Shown piece after piece: positions 49,197-60,751 of a stretch of 64,000 nt of DNA. Numbering within the stretch: the first letter of the stretch is position 1; each line of letters starts with the position of its first letter. Under the pieces are notes generated by a model. That model made no database searches and had not been told where the DNA came from. It worked only from the letters and a program-made list of their open reading frames with translations. Made by a program: the position numbers and the translations under genes. The stretch is from Arion vulgaris. Taxonomy: Eukaryota > Mollusca > Gastropoda > Stylommatophora > Arionidae. The DNA lies in assembly GCA_020796225.1 (NCBI GenBank), contig CM036753.1:65876865-65940864 (forward strand), written 5' to 3'.

Positions 49197-52107
49197 GGAC
49201 AGACCGCACTGTGGTATTATCGATTTTCCTTAAAAAACGTAATTTGGGGTTATTTATATTTTAGATAATACATTCAATTCTGAACCAGAAACCATCTTTA
49301 GTTTATAATAAAGATTAAGCTATGTATTTTAATTAAATTGTTTAATTATGTATGTTTTTACCTTTAGCAAGCTAATTATATATTCAAAATCTTAAAATTG
49401 TCATAACTTTGCTTCTATTTGGACAATATTAATAATTTTTTCACAAATATTAAAGCCTCCCCAAGATCTGCAATCGTTTTTTATAAACAAATAAAGAATA
49501 TAACAAGAAATTTCATTGGTTGATAAATAGTCAGCCATGATACTTTGAAACCCTCAACCAATCAGAGCGGTTCTTACAAAATGCTTACATTTACGATTAG
49601 TAAACAGTGGCAATTAGACACGCGCGTTACGACTGAAGTGTGTATCTTTTGAGCTAAATAATTTGCTATTACTCTACTAAACCATTATGGATAGTAATAA
49701 AGTAATTAAAACAAATAGATATCGTTCAAAGAAAAGGAAATTTCGAGGTAACCAGTATTCTAGAACGGAAGATTTGAATGCTAGTATCAATACTAGTATT
49801 AGTAGTATTGACAGTGTTGAGACGTCGAGTGGGCAGTTTCAGTTTGAAAATGATGATCCCACAAATTCTAATATTGACATTGATGATACTGTACCTGCCC
49901 TTAGTGAATCCAGTTTAAATTTAAACCTGTCTGTTCCAACTTCATCATCTTTTCAGAAGCTAAACAAGTCTTTAAATTTAGTAGAAGTTCCTGAAGTTCC
50001 AGAAATTAGTGGCTATCGATTTCTTGACATAGAAAATGTGATTTCTTTCGTTCAATTGTTACCATGTTCAAATTGTTTTGATATGAGTAGCAAAAATACA
50101 TTCATAGTGAAAGAAGTGCTAATTGGAGTAGAAAGCCATTTACATTTTACCTGTACTTTATGTGCACATGTAATTTCATTGAAGTCGTGCACAGAAAATG
50201 TCAACCTGCGATTGCAGTTGGCAATGTATAGCATTGGCTGTCATTATGAGAAAACTAAACAGTTTCTTGGGAATATGAACATGCCACCTCCTGTTGGTGA
50301 AACAAGAAGCCGTGTTTTAAAAAAACAGATTCATGATGCTACAAAGGATGTAGCAAAACAATGCATGTCAGAGGCAGCAAAAGAACTGAAAGATGAACAG
50401 GGTCCAGAAGTCACAGTCAGCTGCGATGCGACATGGCAACGTCGTGGATTTGTCTCCAAGAATGGCGTATCTACAGTACTGTCTGTAAATACAAATAAAG
50501 GGCCTTCAAGGTACTAGACAGTTATGTGAGTAGCAACCACTGTGCTAAATGTTTGAATGCCAAGAAAAGATTTCCCAACATTGCGGATTATCAAGAATGG
50601 TTTAAAACCCATGCCAGTAACTGTCAACAAAATCACATAGGTTCTTCTGGAAAGATGGAACCTGATGGCATAATGAACATCTTTCGCAGGTCTGAGAAGA
50701 ACCATAACCTCATTTATACTGGTTATTTAGGTGATGGGGATTCTAAAAGTTATAAATCAGTAGCTGAAGCTGTTCCTCCAGTATATAATGGGGCCTCTAT
50801 AACTAAATTAGAATGTTGCGGCCATATCCAGAAGCGAATGGGAAAGCGCTTACTGGACAAGGTTAGTGAATATAAGGGGCAATCATTTACAGAGGGTGGG
50901 AAAAGTTTATAGGAATAGGGGAGCAGGTAGATTAACTGTAACCGCCATTAAACGCATTCAGGGTCATTATGGTGCAGCTATTAGGAAAAATATTGGGAAT
51001 TTAGAGGAAATGAAAAAAAGTGTCTGGGCCATTTTTAACCACCGTAAAGGTAATCATGAGGACTGTGGTAGCTGGTGTCCTAAAGATAAAGTTTTAGCTG
51101 ATAAAAACAAACTACCTAACTTTGTTTTGGACAAGATAATGCCTGTATTTGTCGAGCTATCTTCTGAGGTTTTGTTGAAAAAATGCCTTCATGGTGGTAC
51201 TCAAAATGCAAACGAATCTTTCCATCATCTTATATGGACTCGCTGTCCTAAGACCACATTTGTGGGGAGGATAAGGTTGGAAATAGCTGTTGATGATGCC
51301 ACTATAGTCTTTAATAATGGGGAATTAGGAAGACATAGTATTTTTAACAAACTGAGCTTATCCTTTGGAAAACATTGTTTTCAGTGCTTTCTGCCGTAGA
51401 TAGAAAACGCATATCTTCCTCATTAAAACAAAATTTAAATACAAAAAAAGGTAGAAAGGTATAAAAAATCATTGCTAACAGTTCAAGAGTTGGCTGGGGA
51501 AGATTGTTATGTTCCTGGCGGGTTTTAAACTGCATTACTGCCTTCAATAATTCAGAATTTGTCGGTTTTTTTGACATTTTCTCAAAACTGTTATTTTACT
51601 TAAATGTATGTCCAAAATACAATTTTATTCCAAAACTACTCAAAGAAAAGCTGTAAAAATTTGCACACTTCTTCCTTATGCACATGTGCTCAGCCCCTAC
51701 CACTTTTATTAGAATTCCTTGAATAGTTTTTATGTATTGTGCAAAAAGATATCTCTTACCCCACTTCTTTTTCGTCAAAAATATGGATTTGGATGAAAAA
51801 ATTCAGGTAAGTCTCATTTCTTTATATTTTAAAAATCTTTTGCTACCAGCTAAAGATATGGTGATTTAGTATAACATCTGAAATTTCTATTGTGCTTACT
51901 TTAATAGAGCTTAAATCATCCTGTATTTGGCAATGTCACTTTTTGAACTTTTTGACCAAAAACATCAATATTTAACATTTTTGCCTAGAATATATGTGTT
52001 TGGATTTTTAAAATAATTTTTATTGAGTTTTTACATTATGTTGATAACTTAGAACCATATAAAAACCTTGGATTCTTAAGATTTAGGTTTAGGGGTGCCG
52101 TCTGTCC
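49197..52107 (+). mobile_element. DNA transposon with TTAA target duplication
   Basis: TTAA at 49193-49196 and 52108-52111 border inverted ends GGACAGACCGCAC (from 49197) and GTGCCGTCTGTCC (to 52107), 12 of 13 matching. The 2.9-kb element carries one broken transposase gene. TTAA duplications are typical of the Kolobok and piggyBac groups, not of classical Mutator elements. Confidence 0.85.
49687..51450 (+). pseudogene. Animal Mutator-like transposase, three frameshifts
   Basis: Probable start ATG 49687; 276 codons to 50517, then continued in other frames (50526-50912, 50866-51399 and a short tail to about 51460). Order: basic N-terminus (RYRSKKRKFRG), Ser/Asp-rich linker, two CxxC pairs (C127/C130, C156/C159 of the first frame), then a DDE-type core. 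Candidate catalytic residues are Asp in VSCDATWQRRGF (codon at 50425), Asp in LGDGDSKSY (about 50733-50741) and Glu in NANESFHHLIW (50214+1000, i.e. 51214). Other hallmarks are HIQKRMGKRLLDK and KKCLHGGTQN. I recognise the family from memory as the animal Mutator-like transposase domain. Frames shift near 50510, 50900 and 51385, so no full protein can be made, but all three acidic residues are still encoded. Confidence 0.85.
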
Positions 52108-52384
52108 TTAAGAGATAATTGTAAACATTAAAGTCCAGTCTAGTTTGATTGTGCATTCATGTTTCTCTCTATGCTTATGTCATGGTTATCCTTAGACTTG
52201 TTGATTACAATTAGATTCTTGTTTTATACTCATGCTTGTCTTCATCTTTATGTCAATATCTGACTCATGCATTTAACTGCATTCTTCAAAGTCTTGTCTC
52301 ATTGTTCAACAATGTTTCTCTTTATGCCTGTAACACATCTGATCTACATTCAGAATTAATAAAATAAAAGTTGTTTTTAAATCT

Positions 52385-52615
52385 TTGATTGACTGTGATT
52401 CTGAGTCAAATCTTTATCGATATAAGAGTAGACTGCAGTCAAACTATGTAGCAATGGCGAAACACGTACAAATAAAGTACAGTAATTTTACAAAGCACAA
52501 AAACAATATACGGCATACAGCGACGTTTCGAGCAAAAAGCCTTTATCAAGAAAAGGATGCAACAGCAGCAAAGAAATTCAGACTCCTTGTACACTAGACA
52601 TAACATATACAATTA
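52385..52615 (+). repeat. Dispersed repeat also at 57.7 kb
   Basis: tatcgatataagagtagact, gcagtcaaactatgtagcaa, gcgaaacacgtacaaataaa recur at 57715-57800. Confidence 0.6.
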
Positions 52616-52821
52616 GACAATAAATGGTAGTTAGTCGAATCTTTCAGAATAATCTGTTGTTATTTAGTGCATTTCCTGAGAACTTCTCATATCTATCCTG
52701 CATTTGTTTTACTATTACTATTTTTACTAGTCTTGAAACTTACTCAGAATTCTTGTAATTCTGATTCCCTTATTGCATTGTACGCTCATATTTCTCTTCA
52801 TTCCTTTGTCATATCTGACGT

Positions 52822-53030
52822 TCTGTGACTAAGTGGTTGAGCCATTTGTCTAGCGTTCCAAAGGTTGTGAGTTTGAATCTAGACAGCATTGTTCTGTTCA
52901 CTAGTGAATTTTTTTGCAGATCCTTTAGATTGTTGCAGTAGCTATGGAGTTTGTGCATTGTGCAATACTTTTTGCAGATGACATAACCATGTGGAGAAAC
53001 ACAGTGCAATGGTAAATTCTTCATTTTTAA
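52822..53030 (+). mobile_element. tRNA-headed SINE-C copy
   Basis: ctgtgactaagtggttgagc (A box) and gttgtgagtttgaatctaga (B box), then the C body to acacagtgcaatggtaaatt. Confidence 0.78.
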
Positions 53031-53249
53031 TTGCAAATAAACGATGAAATCATTTTAAAAAAACAATGGTTTTTTTTCCAGCACAGAAACATGACTTTTA
53101 GTATTTATGTGTGCAACTTAATTTGTAGAAATTGTTCATCAGAATCATAAGCTATATATTTGTAGTAAATACATAAGAAATCATTGGAATGTAATCCTAT
53201 AGTATGTAGTTCTGTAAGAATATTAAGTGTTAGAGACATCATTGTGCAA

Positions 53250-53900
53250 GGACTTCTTCTTGCGATTGCTCTATTCATATTTATACCATAAGACATGCTC
53301 TTATGATGAAGTCGACTGTTGTCTGGAGCTCATCTCTGGTGTCATGTAGTTTTGAGTGGTGTTGTGCTGTAGGACCAGAATATCTTTCTAGCGAGGACAT
53401 GCAAGGGACATGCTTACTGGACATGTTCTGTGGTTTGTTCAGAGATGCCATAGGTACACAGAGGGGATGGAGACAATCATAGTCTGTGCTAGTGTTTATT
53501 CAGTCTGTTAAGCCCTGTCCTGAGACAGAAGATGATGGTCTGTCCTTGTCTGTTGAGTGTGTGATAGTCGTTGCTTTATAGTTTAGGTTCTTTTCTAGTG
53601 TTCAGAATAGCTTTATTTTTCAAATGATATGATTTTCATTTTCTAAATGTTCACATTTTCCTCCCTTTATTGTGAGTTTGTCTGCCTTTTCATTACCTGG
53701 TACTCCACAGTGGGATGGTACCCACTGGAGTGTAACTCTTTTGTTGGTGGAAACCTTGCTGAGCTCACTACTTAGGGAGGGAAGTTTACTCTGAAGGGCT
53801 TGCAAAGCTGGTGATTTATCTGTGAAAAAGACCACTTGTTGGCAGTCAGAGTTGACTGCTATTGATCATGATTTGCAGCCTGTAGTAGTGCCTGAACCAC
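53250..53900 (-). pseudogene. LINE RNase H relic
   Basis: The minus-strand frame 53835-53620 reads VFFTDKSPALQALQSKLPSL, KRVTLQWVPSHCGVPGNEKA and DKLTIKGGKC, a clear RNase H C-terminal half (TDS..AL..L...V.L.WVP.H.G..GNE.AD). Homologous to 23475-24020. Confidence 0.85.
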
Positions 53901-54171
53901 TGCTGTGTAATTTGAACATAATTTACCAGTTGAAATGAGGTACAAGGACTTTAGACTTGGTGAGATGGCCAGCTTCTTTCCTCACTAACTTGACCTTAAC
54001 TCAATAATTCAGGTATTCAGCTGAGTTGACTGAAGATGCCAGCAGATGGGAACGACCAAGGCCAACTTGATTAGCAACTGTACCTGAATGTGTTTATATT
54101 GCAATAGGGACCATGTCCTATTGCTGTGTTGTTTATTTTATTATTTGTACCATGATGATTGTGTTGCAGTT

Positions 54172-54603
54172 TACTTCAGAATGTTGTGTTGTAGAGTGTG
54201 ACTCTTGACTTCAGAATGTTGTGTTGTAGTGTCTGTCTCAAGATCTTTGTATTGTAGCGTGTGACTCTTTAATTTATTATGTAGTTGACTTCAGAATGTT
54301 ATGTTGTAACATGACTCTTTAATTTGTCATGTACAGATTCCTTCAGAATGTTGTGTTGTAGAGTGTGACTCTTGACTTCAGAATGTTGTGTTGTAGAGTG
54401 TGACTCTTGACTTCAGAATGTTGTGTTGTAGAGTGTGACTCTTGACTACAGAATGTTGTGTTGTAAAAGTGTGACTCTTCTTGACTTCAGAATGTTGTGT
54501 TGTAGAGTGTGACTCTTGACTTCAGAATGTTGTGTTGTAGAGTGTGACTCTTGAATTTGACATGTACAGATTACTTCAGAATGTTGTGTTATAGAGTGTG
54601 ACA
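54172..54603 (+). repeat. 35-bp minisatellite
   Basis: About 12 units of acttcagaatgttgtgttgt + agagtgtgactcttg. Several central units are identical; the outer ones are diverged and mixed with a tttaatttgtcatgtacaga variant. Confidence 0.93.
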
Positions 54604-54849
54604 TGATTTGTACTCTGTATTTTGCTTCCGAATGTTGTTTTACAGATTCGGATTTGATCAAGTTTGCCTTACTATGTTTGTATTACTGAATATAACACTA
54701 TGCCTTTAATTAAAGTAGCACCTTAATGACCAATGTTTTTTCCCTATCAGAATTTTCTATTTCATCAAGTCTATAATTGTGATAATGTGTATCTTTAAAA
54801 GTTCTAGTTCTGCTTCTTCTTCAGCAATCTCTGGTCATGTGCTTAGTTT

Positions 54850-55130
54850 ACTGTGGACTACAAACTAGGAAGTCAGCTTCATGTCTGAGGTTTCCCCCAA
54901 AGCTTAATGTTTCAGGTCGACTGGGTGTGGCCAAATGCCGCTTCTCAGCTCACCCATGAGAAGATAGTCTTGCAGGACATGCTCTTGTGTCTGTTCCATC
55001 TGCTGACACTGACCTGTTTGACTTATTCCTATTTTAAGTAAGTGTCTGTTAAGTCTGCAGTGTCTGGTACATTGGTGGAATAAAATGACCTGATCTGTTC
55101 TGCTTTGAGGAAGTCTTTTCCATAATCATA
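54850..55130 (-). pseudogene. LINE C-terminal relic
   Basis: The minus strand reads RLNRHLLKIGISQTGQCQQM and QEHVLQDYLLMGELRSGIWP, the RLN.HL..IG......C......EHVLQ.C LINE knuckle region. Confidence 0.7.
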
Positions 55131-55139
55131 TCCAGTGTT

Positions 55140-55610
55140 TGTCTTTCAGTCTACTGCAGATTTGATCTATCTTTTACCAGAATAATTTTAGCATTAATAG
55201 ATCAGGCTGGGGTGCTTATTATCATATGTCATGGGGACAAATAATGAGTAATATTTATCCAGCAGTTACATATGTGAACAACATGATTGTTGTATGTAGA
55301 TATCAGTATAGTATAAATCAGTTTGTCAGTAGAAATGATTCAATTATCGTAAAAAGCGTGTACAAATTTGTCATATTTCATGCTTGCCTGCTGTATATTT
55401 AGAAAGCTGTCATTAAAGGGCAGATTATTCATTATTTCTCACCAAAAGTTTCGTGATCTTTAAAAATGATTTCCCTTGTCAGTTATAAACCTTCATAAAA
55501 GAATTTACCAAATAAATTATTCAAATTATTTACATGGTTGAGTTTGTTACTTATATTTGTGTTTATTTATTGATCTGGTTATTTTATATTTTGAGATGAT
55601 GTTTATATTA
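55140..55610. other. AT-rich DNA, no gene seen
   Basis: No supportable feature. Confidence 0.4.
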
Positions 55611-55616
55611 GTCTTC

Positions 55617-55868
55617 TTCTGCTTCGAATGCTCCATGTTGACCACATTGACTATAATTCTTTATCGCACGTCGTAAGAACACGACTGATGTAGGATCTAG
55701 GAAAGCTACCCTAGTAAATAAAAAGCATCGCAGAAATCGGATGGGCTGACCTACTTGTGGGCGCATAACTAGCACAACGTACAATCGCTCTTAGGCTCAG
55801 ATCACATACAAATCACACAGAGTGGTTAACAAGTGGTCGATATGAATGGTTCGAAGAATAAGAAGACT
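55617..55868 (+). mobile_element. Rearranged SINE-A
   Basis: The first ~45 bases are the 3' end of A in reverse (ttcttctgcttcgaatgctc). They switch at about 55665 into a forward A (cgcacgtcgtaagaacacga) that runs to ttcgaagaataagaagac. The forward 5' third is missing. Confidence 0.7.
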
Positions 55869-55984
55869 TCATAATGGAGCGCGACTTTAGTGCTCCGATC
55901 TCATCTTTAGTTGTCTCGGACTCTCTTTAGTTGTAGTCAGCCGAGTGCGACTGAAGCCCTGGTAGGGTTTAACCTCTTCCGCAT

Positions 55985-56205
55985 TTTTCGGTCCTGTTCT
56001 TACCAGACGATTTTAATACTCTTGAATAGATCTGCCTTATGCGAAACAATCGTATACGTTGGGACATTGGTTGCAGTGAGTCTCCAAACGCATGCTCTCA
56101 TTGTAAGACATGTGCATCGATTTCAGCAAACTTTCCTTACTCGTCTGTGAAAGCGGACAGGAAAAAGTAGGTTCATTCTTACACATCAAAATATAGCGCC
56201 GCAGA
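55985..56205 (-). mobile_element. Degenerate SINE-B-like copy
   Basis: Weak but ordered match to reverse B: gttcttaccagacgatttta, cgtatacgttgggacattgg, gtgcatcgatttcagcaaac, tcattcttacacatcaaaat. Confidence 0.4.
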
Positions 56206-56343
56206 ACGACTGCAGCTGTGTTAGTTAACTGAATTCATAGCCAACTTCCCTGTATAGTTTTGATCTTTGCAGACGGTATCTGAGAGAGGAAGAAATTCTA
56301 GCATGTGCACCGTTTAGCCAAACTTTCTTCGCTCTCGACATGG

Positions 56344-56700
56344 ACGTAAAGTCAAGTCACCAACTCAAATCTTCTATCCACTTGTTTAAATTTTAAATGA
56401 TATTGAGCAGAGAGAAGGGAGTCTGCTCATAAGTTTCAAGATCGGCATGGAGAAAGTCACCTCATTTTCGTAACTTTGATATGCGGCAGAAATCAAGGAA
56501 GATGGGAATAGCTCGTACGGATGCGGCGAGGAAGGGACGTAGAATCCACGTCACCAACTGAATTCCCTGTCCGACTCGTAATCCCAAATGATCTTTAAGC
56601 AGACAGTGGCTGGAGTCTGTATGGAGTTCAGGACTGCAGAACGTCACCTTCAGTTTAGTAATTGGACATGCAGCAGAAATCAAGGAAAATGTAAGAGCAA
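56344..56700 (+). repeat. Imperfect ~180-bp tandem duplication
   Basis: Two units share gtcaccaactcaa/gtcaccaactgaa, aaatgatattgagcag/aaatgatctttaagcag, gaaagtcacctcattttcgt/gaacgtcaccttcagtttag and gcagaaatcaaggaaratg in the same order. Confidence 0.65.
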
Positions 56701-57429
56701 ACAGATTTTGAGGTCATGTCTACAATGGCAAACGGTCAAGCAATGGACAGAGCTAATCTCTTGAACACCTTTAGGGAGACCGATCAGACAAACATAGTAG
56801 TGACGCACAAAACACGTATGATAATATTGTTTATTCATGTTACCGTTTAGCAAATCAATTCTACAACATAATAGCAATAACTGTGCAGTTCACGAAGATA
56901 CAATTAAAATATCTACAAACAATTATTTGTCTTGCATGATAGAAGAAAAGACAACCATGATAATAAGTTAATAACCCATGTGACAGAGCAAAAGATATGT
57001 TGAAAATGATGGAATAATTGTGAGCCTTGAATTCTACCAATCTCTAAAGAAGGAAAAAAAACAAACATAAATTGTGCATTTATTTATTTACGTCAACACA
57101 CTTTTTTAAAAAACTCTGCAATCTTGTATCATGTTCATATTTACGACAGTCTTAAGGTTTTATCTTCGCTCGAACTAGTACGTAGAGGCATACTTATTTC
57201 TCTTTGCAATTCTAGCAACGTCAGCTTAAATATCTGCCACATTGGAATATAACTTGAATTTCTATTGGCACAGGTTGTAGTCCTTTTTTTCTGTGCAGTT
57301 TAGCCAATCTCGAGCTGGCATGGGTGTCTGTGGATGTATATATGTGTGTGTGTGACTTCTCTTATCCACATGTGCCATGAATCGCCGTGGGGAGATTTAT
57401 TTTTATATCCTGTGCCAGGTGTGTTGCGT

Positions 57430-57675
57430 CTATAGTTGTTAGTCTTTGATGTCGCAGGATATCTGTGATATTAGCTATTCATCTGGTTCTTGGTCTTCTT
57501 CAGGGTCTGCGTCTGGGTTGCCGGTTATTGTAAGCGTGAGATGGTAGTAGATCTAGTTTCCTTCTCATTAGGGGACCAAACCATTTTATTTGTTGTATTC
57601 TAATATGTTGGATGCATGATATGATTCCAACGACATTTCTAATGTTCTCGTCTTGTAGCATTGACGACTTTTCTA
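57430..57675 (-). pseudogene. LINE 3'-end relic
   Basis: The minus strand reads MLQDENIRNVVGIISCIQHI, RIQQIKWFGPLMRRKLDLLP in one stretch, the same region as 12640-12900 from a related LINE. Confidence 0.7.
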
Positions 57676-57762
57676 AAAATAAAGTTCATTTCACAGGTTG
57701 TGATCTTTCTCTCTTATCGATATAAGTGAAGACTGCAGTAAAACTATGTAGCAATAACGAAA

Positions 57763-58156
57763 CACGTAAAAACAAAGTAGTGTAATTTTACAAAATACAA
57801 TACTTTGTTATATAAAGTTATTTTGGTCGAAACGTTGTTGTGTATTGTCATTGTTTTTGTACAGGGTGTTCAACTTAAAAGCAGCCCGTGAATGGAGCTA
57901 ATCTGGCATATATGTATGGAAATGAGAAGGTTCAGTTATGACGTAGTATAGGTCAAGGTTGTGTGACGGTGTGTAATTGTAGTGCGGGAAGGGGCGATGA
58001 ACAAATGTGACGTAGGACAGCTAGTCAGAACCGGTTTAAATAGTAAATAAACACAACTCAATGTGTACCTGGCAAGTTTCGAATTGTCAATGGGGCTGCA
58101 ATTATCTTGCAAAACACCCTGTATTTTGTAAAACTACAGTACTTTGTTATTACGTG
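57763..58156. repeat. Inverted repeat (~37-bp arms) around a MITE
   Basis: 57763-57799 (cacgtaaaaacaaagtag...acaaaataca) pairs with 58120-58156 (tgtattttgt...tattacgtg) with few mismatches. Confidence 0.75.
57862..58121. mobile_element. 260-bp MITE with TA duplication
   Basis: CAGGGTGTT (57862-57870) and AACACCCTG (58113-58121) inverted ends, each flanked by TA. No coding capacity. The size and TA site fit the Tc1/mariner group. Confidence 0.7.
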
Positions 58157-58699
58157 TATCGTCTTTCTCTCTTGCGACTTAGTTAGGGACATGGGTGAGT
58201 AGGATGTAAACTAAAAAAAATATAGTTTAATATGTATGTTTAGTAACAATAATGTTCAATGAAGAAGGAGACGGGATTGCTGGTTAGAGCTTGAGAAACT
58301 TTCAGGTGGACGGTGATGAAAGTGATGATATGCAAAAAACATGCTACATGATCAGGGTAATAATGTTAACTACAATTACACTATAAATGTAATATCATAC
58401 ATAACTCACAGCACATTGTCATCTGTTGTAAAACAATATAAATAGAGAAAAACAATACAAAACTATTAACATAAGCGAAGATGAATCAAATTTATTAACA
58501 TCTATTAACATAAAGATGAATAAGAAATAAAATATATGTCGTTCATAACGGTACTTCCGTAAAAGTTCATTTTTTGGTTAACTTTTTCATTCATTATATA
58601 TTTATGAAATATTGTTATACAATGTAGCAGGACACATCTGACATTACCAACTCATTCACACAAACTGTCACTCTCCAATATAACTGTATTACCGACCAT

Positions 58700-59140
58700 G
58701 TCACGTCCATCTTCATCTTATGCTGCTACTAGCACTACTGCCTCTGCTGCTGCTACTACTACTTCTACTACTACTACTACTTTTAAACATAACTACTACA
58801 ACAACAACTATTACTACTACTACTACCTACTACTACTACTACAACTACTACTACTACTACTACTTCAAAACAACAACTACTACCTACTATTACTACTATA
58901 TACTCTACTCTCTACTATCATTCTTCGACTACTACTACTACTATTCCACCTCCTCTACTCTACTACTACTACTGCTACTACTACTACAACTACCACTACT
59001 CCACCTCTTCCTCCTCCTCCTACTACTACTACTACTACTACTTCACTCGCTGTAAATAACTGCTAATACTACTACCACTCCTCATCCTCCTCCTACTACT
59101 ACAGCAACAACTACAATAACTACTACTATATTACTTTAAG
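58700..59140. repeat. Long impure ACT/CTA trinucleotide tract
   Basis: Mostly ACT/CTA/TAC triplets with CTC and AAC interruptions. The long open frames across it are a by-product of the repeat and are not genes. Confidence 0.95.
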
Positions 59141-59371
59141 CGCTGTAAGACTTCTAATTTAATGACAAACTAAAGTAGTAATCAGGCCGAAGCTACCAAT
59201 ATTCCTGCAATGTTTTTCGTGAAATAAGACATTACACGATCATATTCTTATACAGCTGGTATCACTATTACACGTATATGTAGTGTAAATCTTGCATTTG
59301 TGTATACATTGTCCTCATTCTCTTGTGACTTGTGAGTAGCCAGAAAATGATGACCGGAAGAGATGATCTTC

Positions 59372-59622
59372 TTCTCCTTCTTTGCGTTCGTTCTTTACGA
59401 CCAATTTTAATCCTCTTTGTGATATGTTTGATCTTTGCCAAGAACGTGTATTCGTTGCACATTAGTTTGGTACTTCCCTAAATGCATATACTTCTACACA
59501 TTTAGGATACGTGCATCCGATTTCAGCCAAACCTCCTTAGTCGCCTCTTACGACATGCGTGGCAGTAACAGTGGTTCTATTCTTTACACTCCAAATTTTG
59601 GCCCCGGTAACTACTCGGGCAG
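59372..59622 (-). mobile_element. Full-length SINE-B, reverse
   Basis: Left edge ttcttctccttctttgcgtt, then caaacctccttagtcgcctc and ttggccccggtaactactcg, with the A-box-like end ctcgggca. Confidence 0.8.
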
Positions 59623-59654
59623 AAAGAGTTGATGATTGACAACATGTTTAATTT

Positions 59655-59890
59655 GAGAGCCGCCGTAGCACAGTAATTAGTTCTCTTGCTTTCTAGATAA
59701 GCGATCTCGATTCAATTCCAAGTCGAAGTGTGATTTTTCCAACCTCAAGCGACTTTCAGATCGATCAAGTTTAAATTGTGTACCGGAGAAACACTAGAAA
59801 GTAAAGTCATAGTCAGTCAGACATTGAACACATGACTAGTCGTGAGCCGTTGATAAAACAAAAATACGAAGCTAATAAAGTTATGAAACA
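59655..59890 (+). mobile_element. SINE-E copy
   Basis: Head agccgccgtagcacagtaat (A box) and atctcgattcaattccaagt (B box), then a body ending ccgttgataaaacaaaaata. Confidence 0.7.
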
Positions 59891-59999
59891 AATCTCCGGA
59901 GTACATCACCAAAATTATTGAGGAAAAGAGTGGGACTCGTACTTCCTCAGTGTTTTCAAAACGTGTCTATTTTTTGAAAAAATGCACAACACTTTTTTC

Positions 60000-60240
60000 A
60001 GCGAGTTAATCTTGCGTTTTATGTATTAAAACGACCTGTGCCCCTGTGGCTTGGCGAGTATGACAACAGAACATATCGACAGAACTGCCCCCAGTATGCA
60101 GACCTGAGAAGAAAGATGTGGCAAACTTACACCAGTGCCCAAGACAAACTGTATGGCGTTGCTGATAATCTGAGGCAGACGGCTGCCTTTATTAGATAAT
60201 CTGAGATCGCATTCTAGTGAGAACGCAAAAGAAGAAGAAT
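60000..60240 (+). pseudogene. LINE C-terminal relic
   Basis: The plus strand reads NCPQYADLRRKMWQTYTSAQ and DKLYGVADNLRQTAAFI, the C-terminal CP....LR...W......KLYG....L..TAAFI block of I/Jockey-type LINEs, ending in a aaaagaagaagaat tail. Confidence 0.75.
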
Positions 60241-60389
60241 TTACTGAAACGTTACAACGGATCGGTTATTTTCCCTGCACCATGCTGATTTTGAAGCACT
60301 GAGTCAAACGAATGTGTCAGCCAGAGAACATGCTATTACTGTCATAGCATACGTGACGATGACATACATTTTGTATCTCTGACATTACG

Positions 60390-60690
60390 TTCAGTCAATG
60401 GTTTATCTATTCATGTCTCGTTTGACATATACATCTTCCACAAGAGACTTCTATTGTTGCCTTTCTGCCGCCTTTCTACCAATTGTTTCCCATGTCAGGC
60501 CACAATCTTTCAATTCTATCTCCACAGTTCTACTCCGTGTTTTAGTTGGACTTCCAGGCCTTCTTTTCTCATCTGATATCCATTGGAGAGCTGTCCTAGT
60601 CAATGTCCCTACTCACATACGACTCATATGCCCAATCCATCTCCATATTCTTCTTTAACTAATAGTCTCTAATGATGTTCGTTTGGTAAA
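60390..60690 (-). pseudogene. LINE 3'-end relic
   Basis: The minus strand carries ELKDCGLTWETIGRKAAERQ-like text and a RWISDEKRRPGSP-type block, the C-terminus of a LINE family also seen at 16070. Confidence 0.65.
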
Positions 60691-60751
60691 CTCTTCATTT
60701 GCTATTGTACTTTGTCAGAATATTTGCAGAATTCTACTTAAACATTTATTT

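Noticed and set aside
58698..59066. Long overlapping open frames of about 110-120 codons
   Set aside because: They read through an ACT/CTA trinucleotide repeat and give only Thr/Tyr/Leu runs.
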